Part shown: piece by piece, positions 1 through 11,210 of the stretch
Layout of the letters: each line of letters starts with the position of its first letter
Numbering within the stretch: position 1 is the first letter of the stretch
Source of the DNA: Haliclystus octoradiatus
Lineage: Eukaryota; Cnidaria; Staurozoa; Stauromedusae; Haliclystidae
Reading direction: 5' to 3'
Length of the DNA: 64,000 bases
NCBI GenBank assembly: GCA_916610825.1
Contig: OU744449.1
Location: 2,678,001-2,742,000 of the forward strand
Program-made: the position numbers and the translations under genes
Notes under the pieces: model-generated
Databases searched by the model: none
Told to the model about the DNA's origin: nothing
What the model saw: the letters and a program-made list of their open reading frames with translations, nothing else

Positions 1-3000
1 ATGATTCAGCATTACAAAATAAAGATACGGAAATAACGGAATTGAATAATTCATTAAGTAATCTTTCAGTGACCTCATCGTCATTAACAGAATCTACAAA
101 AGAAGAACTTAACAAAATCGTGGAGCAGCACCAAGCAGCACTTGAAAATGTCCAAACTGAATCAAATAAAAAAATTGAAAAGCAAGACGAATTATTATGC
201 GAAAAAGAAGTACACATTTCGCAACTGACCACGGAAATTGCTGAATGTAAAGAAAAGATGGAAGAAATGATTCTTGAAAAAGTTGGTGCTCTTAACATGT
301 TGAAAGAAAATCTAGAAGATGATCATGCTACTGAAATGAAAACGATACAAGCAGAACACAACCAAAAATTAGAAACAGTTGAAAAACGATTATCTGCACG
401 AGTGGAAGAAAAAGAATTTGAATACAGCTCGCGTGTGAAACAAGTTGTAAAGGAATTCCAGCAGAAGTTAAACGAGAAGGATAGAGAAGTTCAAGACGCA
501 ACTGAACATGCAATGGATAGTAGTCAAAAGGAGGAGAGGAAAATAATTGAAGAATATAACGAACAGATAATTGAATTTAAACGTGAAATGAGAATGAGAG
601 AAAACGATATGGTTGCGTTGAGGAATGAAACAGAGCAACAAGTTACATCAATGCAAGCAACACTTGACCAACGAGAAGAAGAACATCGATTAAAATCAGA
701 ACAAATAGAACAAGATTATCATACACGATTAGATGAAATAACAAAGAAACATGAATTAGAAATCGAATCGTCCACACAGCAGCATAAACAAGATTTACGC
801 GATGCAGAAGAACGACGTCAAAATGAAATATGTGAGATTGAAAAAGCGTATGTGGCACAAATCGATGCATTAAAGGAAGAACATCATTTGGATAAATCTG
901 CTATGGAAAAGAAACTTAAAACGCAGATGAAAAAGAATCAGTTGGAAATGAAAAAATTGTTAGGTGAAAAAGGAAAAGGCTTACATCCTGGGAAATTAAT
1001 GGATGAATCAAACGATAGGATATCGCCTGTACCTAGTAATCATAGTGTAAGTATTTTGAATGATACATCATGCTTGTTTTTTCAATTGTAACATGTAGAT
1101 GAATAAAGGGTTGCCAGGGTTACTCGTAAAAATTGAAAGACGCTCAGGAAGTATGGAAAGCACTCTTCTCGGAGGTTCGAGCTTTCAACACTCCATTTGT
1201 GTCTTCCAACATTCTTTGTGTAGTAAATATAATAATATAATATGAGGTGAACACATGTAGCGAGAGTGCTCAATGTTTGTTAGGACAGAGCATAATATAG
1301 AATAAACAGAAAGATAGGGTAAAAACCTTTTCCGTTACTTGGAGTTTCACGCGACTACTTTGCGTTCATCAGACGATTTACCTCTGATGATCAGTAAACC
1401 GTCTGTTGAACGCAAAGTAAATGCGTGAAACTCCGAGTAACGGAAAAGGCTTTTGCCTCATCTTTGTGTCTATTGTGTAGTAAATCTGAATACAGTACAA
1501 ACATTTGTAAGCATGTGGTAACCCTTTTCTAAATTAAAATGTCCTCCGAAATAATTGCATGTAAAATATCTTTTCACTTAAACTATCAATTTTCTTTTTT
1601 TGCAGTCGGATAATGAATCAGATCAACCAGATATAATTTCATTGAAGGTATAACACACTGTACATATGTTATTATCCAATCGTCGTTTTTATTCTTTATC
1701 TGTAATCAATGCTATCAATGTGCCAATGTTATGTAACCTTTTTTCTAACCGTCATAAAAATATAATTTTAGTTTTGTTGAAGAAAACCAAATGGGATCCC
1801 ATTGTGACCCACGAATTGATTGTGTTGATATTTGACTGATAGAAATTTGTACTGTACTACTTGTTAAGATTGAAACTTGAGGCCTCAAACCATTAACCCA
1901 ACCCTGTTTACGGTATCTATCAAGTGATCCTTGCAACAGTATTTACTTGCGGTAGTTTACCTTCAATTAAAAATATCTACAATGAAACCTGTATATAACA
2001 ACCAGCTTTGAGGGATAGATAAATGGACCGTTATAGACAGGTGGCCTTTATATTCAGGGTTGATTCAATAGAAAATACTATTTTAGACATTGCAAGAGTG
2101 ACCACTATAGACATGTGACTGCTATATAGAGGTGACCGTTAAAACTGGTTTGACTGTACATAGCCATATTTGTCTTTTTAAGTGTTGGCTTTATGAAACT
2201 ATTTTTAATTGTACAAATTTCAGATGCAATTAGCTGCGATGACAAAAGAGTTATCAGCTTTAAAAGAACGTGAACATCATCTGTCGTTACAGGTAGATTA
2301 ATAATAATTGGATCAGGCAATTAATCATCATAATCATCATTATCATCATTTATTCAGAAATACCTGTATACAATATACATAAACTGATAACAGTATTAAT
2401 TAAGAAATTCTTGTCACAAGACTAACTAATCCATGAATGAAATTACTTATAAAATCTAATTTTATATTTTGTTTGATGTTACCTGCACTCTCTAACCTTC
2501 TGTAGCGAGATTATTGTTAATTAAAAGGTGAACAGTGAACATGTCCAGGATTATTATTGATTTGAATTATATATATTGTTATTTTTGTTCAATAGCTTGT
2601 GCAGTATTCAATTTTTTGTCAACATTTTTCCTCTGAAAAGAATTCATGATCTAGTGACATTGATCCACATTGTATAGACATCCGATAGAGTAGAACATTT
2701 TTCCGACCTTTTGTTGTGTCTGTATTCTTTGTTCTAGGTTATATTTGTGTTTTGCCTTATTGATCCATTGAATATCATAATTTATGCCTGTTACCGTACA
2801 ATACCATCATCTAAGCGGGTTTTAACTGATATTAAAAAATTTAACTGATATTTGACGCACAAGAGAAAACCATAAGGAATTAGAAAATCCTGAGCCACTG
2901 CTGCAAGTGATATCTTCCTTTGAGTCTTCTCCAGAAGTGACTCAAGTGCGCCGAATATCAATAGCTCATAGGAGATTGTGCGCCAATTACATTGTATGAA

Positions 3001-5477
3001 AACTTCCACAAATTTTATAAACATTGCATGACCATCTTATTCATAAGTTAATGTTTTGACAATTCCTGATGAAATTGGAAACTTTATTTGTGATATCAAG
3101 TTCCAATTTTAAAATTGATTGGGTTTTCGAATGTAATTTTGTTTAATGTTAATATGGTGATTTGACGTCATAACTCTAAACCAATCAGATTGATTGAATC
3201 TTTTCGTTATAATACAAAACTGATTGAATGAAACCATTTTGTATTGTTCTATTAACAGCAATCGTCCCGTCCAGCAACTCTTGATTTAGATACACCTGAA
3301 CACAGCGTTTCATTTAGTGGATTACCATCAAACATGGAATCACCAGAACCAACACAATTTGAGGTAGGAACAGATTTTAAATAATAGCAATATAATAATC
3401 TCTATCTCAATCTTATTTTGAATGTTATACATACATAGTTTATGACTGACGTACGTCTCTTAAACACCTCTTATTTTATTTTGTGTTGTTTTTAATGAGG
3501 GAGTTATCAATTGATTTTAATAAATATAATTGATGGGAAATTACAATTGATAATTACGAAAAATGCTTGTGCAGGAGCACTGACAAGGAATCGAACCAGT
3601 GCACAAAATGTTTAACTCATTTATCAAAAGCATTTGTAATGGGAAGACAGAAAGGAATTAAAAAAGATTGATAGAGTCACATATAATCTGTACTTGTAAT
3701 ATATTTTAGCACAAAGCGGCCTTCGGGATGCTAAAATAGTCTGTATTACATAAAAAGTATGTGGAAAATTTATAATATTAATACAGTGAAACCTGTATAT
3801 AACAGCCAGCTAAGAGAGGTAGATAAATTGACCACTATAAACAGGTGGCCTTTATATACAGGTTTGATTCAATAGAAAATATTATTTTAGACACTGCAAG
3901 AGTGACCACTATAGACAGGTGACCGTTATAACAGGTTTGACTGTATTATAATACTAATAGACAGAGAATCAGACCGTCATATTTGCTACTTCAAGTTTTA
4001 CGCCGGAGCGATCATCAGGCAATAATCTATTACTTGAATAGATGATCGCTATGGCGTGAAGCTAGAAGTAGCAAATATGATTGTCTGATTCTCTGACTAC
4101 TATTATTATTCAAGCTCTGCTATTTATTTATTGCATTGAGCCCTATGTCTGATCAGTAAGACAACTTTTTACAATATTACAATATTAATATTAGTAGTAT
4201 AAAGGTACTTATGTAATCTTTGCTGTTTTAATAGTGCTCAATGCCATAAAGGCAGAGCTGTTTAATAATAAATAAACGAAGAAATCAGACATTCATATTT
4301 TCAAATATGAATGTCTGATTTTTGTGTTTATTTATTATTAAATATTAATTGTACTTTAGTAGCATAGTAGCATCATCCTTCTTCATTTTCAATAATACCA
4401 ATTCTTTTTTCCTCAGTATATGAAGAAAATACTTTTTGAATTTATGATGGGAAGACAAAAGACAGTAAGTTATCTTTCCATACAGACATAAACCCAATAA
4501 TGCTAGGGTGTTAGGTTAGGCGTATGCAATCTTTTTAGATCTCAGGTGATTATATGAGGTCCCCTGTAGAAAACAGTTCAGAAGTTCCTGAATTAGTTCA
4601 TGAATGTTTAATAGCCCAATTTTCATGAAGACTTTTTCATGAACTGTTGGGCTTTTGTTTGGCTCAATCCAGACATGACTATGTGTATGATAAATCAACT
4701 ACTATGTGTAAGATATCAACTGATAATTATAACATACATGTTTTAGTAATTCAACAATGTAATATAGTGTGTTCATCGACGGCATCATAAAACATTCTTA
4801 TCTAATTCTATCAACAGCAGAATGTTATTAACAGGCTAGCAAAAATAATCATAATGAAACGAGGCACTACATTGTACATGTACTTTGCATGGCATCAGAT
4901 CTACCCTTATCAGGTCTTCTGGCACTGCCACTTTATTGATGATCACCTAATGACCAAGTACCTGGTCAAAATCATTGCTATGTTAAATTGCTTTGAACAT
5001 GATGTACAGTGAGACCTGTGTATATCAGCCATCTACACGAGAGGTAGATAAATTATCCACTATAGACAGGTGACCTATATATAGAGGTTTGATTCAATAG
5101 AAAAAAACTTAGACATTGCAAGAGTGACCACTATAGACAGGTGGTCGCTGTATAGAGGTGACCGTTATAACAAGTTTGACTGTAGTGGGTTTTACTGTAT
5201 TGTGATTCGGTATTAACATCCAAAATACAACTTTTTCATGGTAATCTTGTCTTTTACTTAATTTATTTTAATTCTAAATTTTGAATTTGTTTTGTTTGTT
5301 CAGCAAATGGCAAAAGTCCTGACAGCTATCGCCCAGTTTAGTCCGACACAAACGAAGCAAGTTCTTGAAAAACTACAACAATCTGAAACTGTGGTAAAAT
5401 TTATTCATCTTAATCTTAAATTCTTCACAGTCTATTATACTCTATCATTCTGGTATCGAAGCAAGATAGACAGATAA
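1..5477 (+). CDS. GOLGA4: Golgin-245 / GOLGA4 homologue, 3' part of gene (GRIP-domain golgin)
   Basis: Partial gene running in from the left edge. Coding exons read 1-1046 (open from position 3), 1606-1647, 2224-2292, 3259-3363, 4417-4464 and 5304 onward. The first five junctions lie between whole codons and have GT donors and AG acceptors. The first exon is about 330 residues of charged coiled coil rich in E, K, Q and R. The short exons end in a GRIP domain: FEYMKKILFEFMMGR, then MAKVLTAIAQFSP, closely resembling the GOLGA4 C-terminus (FEYLRKVLFEYMMGR). GRIP domains bind Arl1-GTP and tether golgins to the trans-Golgi, where the coiled coil captures transport vesicles. The end is uncertain: the last exon may read through to a stop at 5475-5477 or splice at a GTAAAA after 5393. 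I show the read-through. Family assignment is firm; the exact end is not. Confidence 0.88.
1263..1482. repeat. Inverted-repeat element with two hammerhead-like arms (copy 1)
   Basis: Lies in GOLGA4 intron 1. Two arms of about 70 nt (about 1309-1378 and 1399-1478) are near-perfect inverted copies. Each arm reads as a hammerhead core. On the minus strand: CTGATGA at 1367-1373, stem II ACGC/GCGT, GAAAC, then GTA at 1337-1339, with TCGT before the core pairing ACGG after it. The plus arm (1398-1443) has CTGTTGA. The left flank (1263-1293) carries the family tail GTGCTCAATG ... CAGAGC. Read by eye. Confidence 0.65.
1978..2159. mobile_element. Pogo/mariner-like MITE, copy A
   Basis: About 180 bp in GOLGA4 intron 2. 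Ends are imperfect inverted repeats of TACAGTNAAACCTGT, and the interior shares GACAGGTGGCC and CATTGCAAGAGTGACCACTA with the copies at 3782 and 5005. Inverted repeats starting CAGT next to TA fit pogo/Tc1-mariner non-autonomous elements. No transposase is present. Confidence 0.65.
2323..2362 (-). mobile_element. 3' tail of a LINE, minus orientation
   Basis: A degenerate (TCA)n run followed by TTTATTCAGAA, the reverse complement of the TTCTGAATAAATGATGATG tail that ends the LINE at 58101-58660. Only the tail remains. Confidence 0.4.
3782..3945. mobile_element. Pogo/mariner-like MITE, copy B
   Basis: Best preserved of three related copies. It begins TACAGTGAAACCTGT and ends ACAGGTTTGACTGTA, an inverted repeat of 15 bp with one mismatch. 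It lies in GOLGA4 intron 4. The terminal TA may be the duplicated target. Confidence 0.7.
3958..4150. repeat. Inverted-repeat element with hammerhead-like core (copy 2)
   Basis: Arms about 3966-4024 and 4040-4100 pair with each other. On the minus strand the left arm reads TTGC-CTGATGA, stem II around CGC/GCG, TAAAAC (GAAAC with one change), then GTA-GCAA, whose GCAA can pair with TTGC as stem I. The right arm is more decayed (TAGATGA, TGAAGC). The tail AGCTCTGC ... TTGCATTGAGC follows at 4113-4141. It sits in GOLGA4 intron 4. Confidence 0.6.
4232..4345. repeat. Inverted-repeat element, truncated copy 3
   Basis: A hairpin at 4262-4342 whose arms meet near ATTTTCAAATATG, preceded by the family tail in reverse orientation (GTGCTCAATGCC ... 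GGCAGAGCTG, 4233-4260). The ribozyme core is missing; only the distal arm and tail remain. It lies in GOLGA4 intron 4 next to copy 2. Confidence 0.6.
4555..4655. repeat. Dispersed TTCATGAAC-type repeat
   Basis: Short block containing AGTTCATGAATG, AATTTTCATGAA and TTTCATGAACTG. Related blocks occur at about 8030-8110, 16900-17610 and 54850-54945. The motif is itself palindromic (GTTCATGAAC). It lies in GOLGA4 intron 5. Class unknown. Confidence 0.5.
5005..5184. mobile_element. Pogo/mariner-like MITE, copy C
   Basis: Begins TACAGTGAGACCTGT and ends CAAGTTTGACTGTA. Interior shares GACAGGTG and GCAAGAGTGACCACTATAG with copies A and B. It lies in GOLGA4 intron 5. Confidence 0.65.
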
Positions 5478-7179
5478 AATGAGAAAATGATACACTGTCT
5501 GATATTTTATGCAGCTTATCACATTGACGTAATACAAGATTTCTTCTTAGCCTTGATGCTGGGATGAGATAACATGCTTATCTTAATTATCTCATCTATA
5601 TTTCACTTTGTCGCTTATCAAACAATCAAGAGAGTACTGTTTTCATTACAGATATTTTTCGATATTTCATATGTAACTCAAGACTATTTTATGTACACAA
5701 GACTAATACTACATATTTGAAAAGTCAGAGACATTTGGGCAGTCTTCAAAAACAATTACAAAAGTTGGTACTTGGTATTTCGGAATTTCAAAGCTACCCT
5801 GATTGTTTTAAAATAGCTAGCTTTTGAAAACTATGTGAATATTCTTTTAAATTTAGTTGCTCCGCCATTTTTCAGATGTTTCTCTTTTTCTACAAACATT
5901 GACCTTTGCAGTGTATGTAGGCATCTAGAAGTATGCTTTTGAAATAATCTAAACTTGACTACAATTTTATACTGATGCTAATTATTCTTTCTATTAGGTT
6001 GGAATGTTCAGTTAACAAATGAATATACTTGACTTAATAATACAGACCTCTCTCAGGTGATTGACGTAATAACCAGTTATATACAGTAATATACCATAAT
6101 CCAAACACGAGAGTCCTGTTTAGATGGCTTAGATATATCATGCATTTTTGACTGCCTCTTATTCAAATACTTGTTGAGGAATACCATTTGTCGATTTTAT
6201 TTGTCTGGCAATTCTATAAACAAATGCATACTCAACAGTTACATAGTATATATAAATGAATCTCCGGGTGAACTTTTGTATGGCAGAATCAACACTCTTG
6301 CTAATTGTGTGGACTCATTTGGTCCTTAGAAGTTTGTTGTTGTTACTTAAACTCAAAATAAATATCACTAGCAGGCATAAAAGATTAATTACCTAATGAA
6401 GATTTTCACTTCAGCAATCAAACATAATTCATGAATGTTAAAATGGCCCGGTTTTCATAATTTGATGAACTGGTAATGAAATGTTAACACAAACTGTTAA
6501 TGAACTTGTAAGTTTTTGCATAGGTTATTTGTGCATAGCAATAGCATTGTCAGACCGATGTCGACACCAGCAACTTTCGATTTATGTGAACTTAAATACT
6601 GCATTAAGATTTCATGTGAATATTTTCTTATTTGTTTTCTTCTTAAAATAATTGGAAAAAGGACTCTTGTGTTTGGAGGCTACAATCTAATGAACTAATG
6701 AGCTATGTTTATAACTCCTTAATAATAATTCTCTCTCTGAGCCATATGTAAGCCTTGGCATTCTGAATTATAATCTCATGCTATAACATCCCTTTATTCT
6801 TAGAAATAATTCCACAATAATATATTGGTGTTCATTAAAAATATATGAAAAATTTGAAAGTTACACTAATTATAAAATAAAATAAATTATCCCTAAACTA
6901 TAACACTTAAATTACTGCACATAACTGCACAGACAATCCAACAAACTATTAACCATCTAACCATGCTATTTTATTTACTTCTGCACATCTTTTTCAATAC
7001 ATGTTCTAATATAATAGCTTTTATTCACAGAATTAAATTAACTGCAGAATGATGCATCAGTCAATTACACGGGACACTTTTAATTCCTGCAAGATATTTT
7101 GTTTGTTTCGTTTCTTTGTTTTCACAAGCAAACATTGATTATTAATGTCCAATTTATAAATGATTTGTACTTGCAAGAT

Positions 7180-7212
7180 AATCATCATCATCATCATCAT
7201 CATTTATTCAGC
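7180..7212 (-). mobile_element. LINE 3' tail, minus orientation
   Basis: (ATC)n followed by ATTTATTCAG, the reverse complement of the tail on the LINE at 58101-58660. It faces the plus-strand tail at 7571, so two LINE ends may bracket 7213-7570. Confidence 0.45.
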
Positions 7213-7570
7213 ACCCGATAAGCTTGGAGCTTTGTTTCATGGGACGTTCAAGATAAAAAGGCTTAAACGTTGCACATTGTGCAATTTATTTCGCTTGATG
7301 CAAGACAGTTTTGCTCAAAACTAATGAAACAAAATTGAGCGAACAAAATATTACTGAAAGAATTTCCCTGTGAAATGCTTAAATTTTAAATTCATAAAAG
7401 ATCTGCTCTCTCTATCTCTTAAGATGTTAAAGAGTGGGGCATGCACCTTGTAATGTTTATAAACCCTTTGAAATGTACTCTCATTTATAATCATCAGCAA
7501 AAGTTGGTTTGATTTTCTACTTTTTAAAATTTTTCAAATAAAGTCATTTGAAAAGCTTTTACCTTATTCA

Positions 7571-7622
7571 GGTTCTGAATAAATGATGATGACGATGATG
7601 ATGATGATGATGATGATGATTT
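7571..7622 (+). mobile_element. LINE 3' tail, plus orientation
   Basis: GGTTCTGAATAAATGATGAT followed by a long GATGAT run, the same 3' end as the better-preserved LINE ending at 58660. The coding part is not recognisable. Confidence 0.5.
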
Positions 7623-8027
7623 ATATCACAAAGTTTTTGGAATTTATAAATATTGAATATCCCTTTTTGCTAAGCAGTTTGTGAAATCTGTTAATGAAAA
7701 CATCCTATAGAACTTTCAAACTGTTCATGAACTGTCGATGTATTTTCATGATGAGTAATCATTAATCAATTCCATTAAATATCCATCAAACAAAAATGAT
7801 ATTGAAAGGAAGAGAAAGGCCTGACTAAATATAAATAGTGACAAAAAGATTATATTTTTGACCAAAGTATAGCAATATTAATTCGAATTGTCAAAAATAT
7901 ATTTTTCAAAGCACATCATGATAACAATTAAATTTTTAAAATAATGTTTTTTTGTGTTTAATGATTATTAAATAAAGTCTAGTAATTGGGGATTTAAATA
8001 AATAATAAAAGTTTTATCTAACTTCCC

Positions 8028-8112
8028 CTGTGAAAAACAGTTCAGGGGTTTATCATGAACAGTTCATGGATTTACAGTTCATGAACTTTTCATGAAAAAT
8101 CCTGAAATATTT
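8028..8112. repeat. Dispersed TTCATGAAC-type repeat
   Basis: Contains ATCATGAACAGTTCATGG, AGTTCATGAAC and TTTTCATGAAAAAT, as in the blocks at 4555 and 54850. Confidence 0.45.
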
Positions 8113-8288
8113 TTGGCAGGGTTAATCATCATCAGCATGATATTTGCATATTATCCATCATCTTTCATTTTACAATCGTACCCCACATTTTGACTAATGT
8201 ATATCTAAAATTAAATGTTAGATTAAATTAAAAATTAAATTTAAATACATGTTATCCTTATTATTAGATATTATCTAATAGCAAAAAA

Positions 8289-8425
8289 TAGTGCTCAATG
8301 TCATTTGACAGAGCTAAATATAATAAAAGGAGTCAAAGACTACACATTCATAATTGTTACTAATAGTTTCATGAAACTATTAGTAACAATTATGAATGTG
8401 TAATCTTTGACTCCTTTTATTATGT
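8289..8425. repeat. Inverted-repeat element with truncated ribozyme-like centre (copy 4)
   Basis: Near-perfect hairpin, arms about 8319-8371 and 8372-8424. The right arm begins CATGAAAC-TATTA-GTA-ACAA, which matches the downstream half of the hammerhead core (GAAAC, 5-nt loop, GTA, stem I strand); CTGATGA and stem II are absent. The left flank has GTGCTCAATG ... ACAGAGCT, the family tail. Confidence 0.6.
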
Positions 8426-8741
8426 TATCCTTATTATCTATATTGTGAACACTGAGTCCTTTGTTTGCATTATGCACTAGTCAATTAATAGCCTAGCCCC
8501 TAAAACTTCAATTGCACTCCACGTTAAAACCCAGCCTATCCGAATTATGGTACATGTTTCTAATCCAAACCTAGTTGAAAGACTTTGATTGCAGAAAGAA
8601 AACACACCTTGTGAAAACCCTATTTTGAAGTGTTTGGAATACAGTCCTACACAATATGTTTTTCAGTCTGAACTTCGTAACAGGATACTAGGATGGGCTA
8701 TTGAGCGCTGCTCTTGCTGAAATAATTACAGGTCTTTGATT

Positions 8742-8893
8742 CAGGCATGAGAGAGTTCCTCGGAAAAGCTAATTTCCTCGTTTTCCATCGGCTTAAAACA
8801 AAGTAAATTCATTGAAAATACTAGTCTTGCTATTGTTTTGGTAATTTTCTAAGTATTTTCCTCGTTTTTGACAGAGCTCCGCTCTCATGCCTG
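8742..8893. mobile_element. hAT-like palindromic MITE (CAGGCATGAGAG ends)
   Basis: About 150 bp bounded by CAGGCATGAGAG and CTCTCATGCCTG, with TTTCCTCGTTTT in both arms. The same arm recurs at 22818-22871. The CAGGC end suits a hAT-type TIR, but I cannot define an exact 8-bp target duplication, so the superfamily is tentative. Confidence 0.5.
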
Positions 8894-10147
8894 TTGATTT
8901 ATGAAAGACGATAGAGCTTCAAAGTATGACCCTGGCTGTTCACACCTGCTATTATATACTACCTTTATCTAGCAGCCACCTGTATATTGTGACCATTTTG
9001 ATTATATATTCAAAATTTATGTTTTTAATGGATCCAACATGAATAGAATGACCACGGTGAAAAACAATACTAGCTTATCGTGTTTGTGGTAAATAATCAA
9101 TCCCAAATAAAAATTAAAAATTGAATTCTTCAAACAGTATTGTGTAAAATTAATCCTGTAATCTCTTTGTTGTAATTCGAAATCAATAACTGCGAATCTG
9201 AAGTTTAATTTTGATTGTTTTTCTTTTCTAGCCAAAAAGTAAATCATGGTTGTAAATACATGCTTAGATCATCACCATGGAAACTTAAAGACGAAATGTA
9301 TTCTGGCTTATCAGAAATGACATGTACTCTTGAATTTTAAATTTTCAAGAATAACTGTATTTATTTCTAGACATTTTTCTAATCAATATCAATTTTAATT
9401 TCTTGTTATTGTAAAAAGATAATTTTCCATATGGATATATAATTATAAATTCAACTTGGAATTACTATATTATAGAGCTCTTTCAATCATCTTAGAAATT
9501 AATTTAAGCCGATATATAGACAGAGTGCATGTACACTTCTAGACGATTGAACAGATTTAGAAAACAAGATGCAATGGTTATTATGAGAAATCATAATCTA
9601 ACTTGACATTATCAAAATTTTAATTATGTAAGAAAATAATAGAAACATCATGATATATAAACATTGATTATTTATCATGAAGAATATACTTTTGTATGAA
9701 AACATAGAGTCAAACATAGTCTTTTTTGTGTGAGCAAATATTTTTACTCCAATAATCCTTCAAAGTATTAAAACAGTTTTCTAATGTACTAATACTCAAT
9801 GCTCATTGATCGAACTAAGGTGCAGCCGAAATTGTTAGATGTTACAATAATTTCCATCATAAGTAATAGAAAGGCCATAATATTCAATTCAACGAATCAA
9901 TATAATGCAATTAGTGAGCTAATTGATTATCCGCTAACTCTTTAGTGAGATGTGGACGACCACGATACTGACATTGGATACTGATTTTTCAATTTCAACC
10001 TAAATATCAAGTAGTTGCTTCCTCGCTGAGAGACTTTTAGAACTATGTGACATCTACTTTGGAATTCTGAAAATTAACTTGCAAGCTTCAGGAATCAAAT
10101 TATTTGATTTCGAAGTTGAATTGAAAACTTTTGAATGTAGAATTAAT

Positions 10148-10779
10148 TAGTCTGCGTGCAGACCTAAATCTTTTTTTTATGATTAGTAGGGTCTGTGTAA
10201 TATTGATTTTAAGATACTTTCAATTCATTTGGATTGTGTTTGTCGTAAAAGCCAATTTGTCATGGGTAATATCGAAAGAACAAATCATTTTATTAGATAT
10301 AGAACGATTTAATCTCTGGATCTTTTTTGCTGCGCCATGGCAATGGATTACAAAAATATTTCTTTGCGAAAGACTAATTCTCATCATCGTTTTATTACCA
10401 ATGTCAATTTTCGAGTTTCTTTGTCAAAAACAAATGCATTAAAAACATTGGACAACTTAGATCACTTCGTATTGAACAGAAATAGTACGTTGTATTAAGT
10501 TAGTATTAATCATTTGAACGTGGTTATGAATCAACTCATCTTATTTCGTAAATAATAAGTGTTAATTTTGATTGTGAAAAGTTTTGTTATTTACGAAAAT
10601 CGGACTTGCAGAAATGCTGTTTGTGACGCCGTATGTAGTTGAACAACGCTGAACAGCAGGAGTTAAAGTGTAATGACGTTCCGCCACTCCCTCCAACTTC
10701 CGCCCAGTGCAAGCTTTCTGTCCATATTACGCAGACCCTACTAATCGTAAAAAAAAGATTTCGGTCTGCGCGCAGGCTA
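10148..10779. mobile_element. Mutator-like foldback MITE, 632 bp, 9-bp TSD
   Basis: Exact 9-bp direct repeats AGAATTAAT flank the element (10139-10147 and 10780-10788). Termini are inverted repeats of nearly 60 nt: TAG.CTGCGTGCAGACC at the left and its complement ending GGTCTGCGCGCAGGCTA at the right, both with a run of T (or A) and GATTAGTAGGGTCTG inside. A 9-bp duplication plus long TIRs is the usual Mutator-like signature. No transposase is encoded. It lies about 430 bp upstream of the RPL27 start codon. A 92-bp relative is at 53973. Confidence 0.8.
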
Positions 10780-11210
10780 AGAATTAATAGACTCTATGAA
10801 TGGACTCTTTGATAAGTTTTCAAAACATAGCCGGTCAATTGAAATAGCCTCGTAAAGATTCCCACGTGGCCTCATAATGGCTATCTCCTCCATTTTAGAT
10901 CTCTTACATATCTTTCCCTAATCGGTGAGCAAAATTTCAAAAACAATTTCTATAACTATGAATATCTCAGCCATCAGATTATAAAATTTATCGAAACTTG
11001 TTTAACATATAAAATACCCAAAGCTTTAATTTCTGCATCTATTTTTTTCCGAATATCATGTTATCGTCAAGTGATATACCGATCTGGATTTTGCTTGACT
11101 TACGTATCATTAATGTTTGTTGTTACCTAGAACGTCATGTTCTCGTGATTTGTTCCTCTCGATTCTAATAGTCCTTTATTACTAAGCCTCTGCTTTCTCT
11201 ATAGATCATC

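Larger units (their letters stand above)
5478..10138. other. Intergenic stretch, no gene seen
   Basis: About 4.7 kb between GOLGA4 and the element upstream of RPL27. No open frame here resembles a protein or keeps codon-like composition. Recognisable contents are the LINE tails, the TTCATGAAC block, the inverted repeat at 8289-8425 and the palindrome at 8742-8893. The rest is AT-rich single-copy-looking DNA. Small exons or RNAs could be missed. Confidence 0.5.

Noticed and set aside
1380-1400. Second CTGATGATCAG word in the centre of the 1263-1482 element
   Set aside because: It is the loop between the two arms and is not followed by a GAAAC at stem II distance, so it is not a third ribozyme core.
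7180-7212. Possible CRISPR-like or functional (ATC)n array
   Set aside because: It is a plain trinucleotide tail of a truncated LINE in an animal genome.
10131-10442. 103-codon open frame on the plus strand upstream of RPL27
   Set aside because: It lies almost wholly within the 632-bp MULE-type MITE, uses runs of T as F/L/I codons, and has no recognisable motif.
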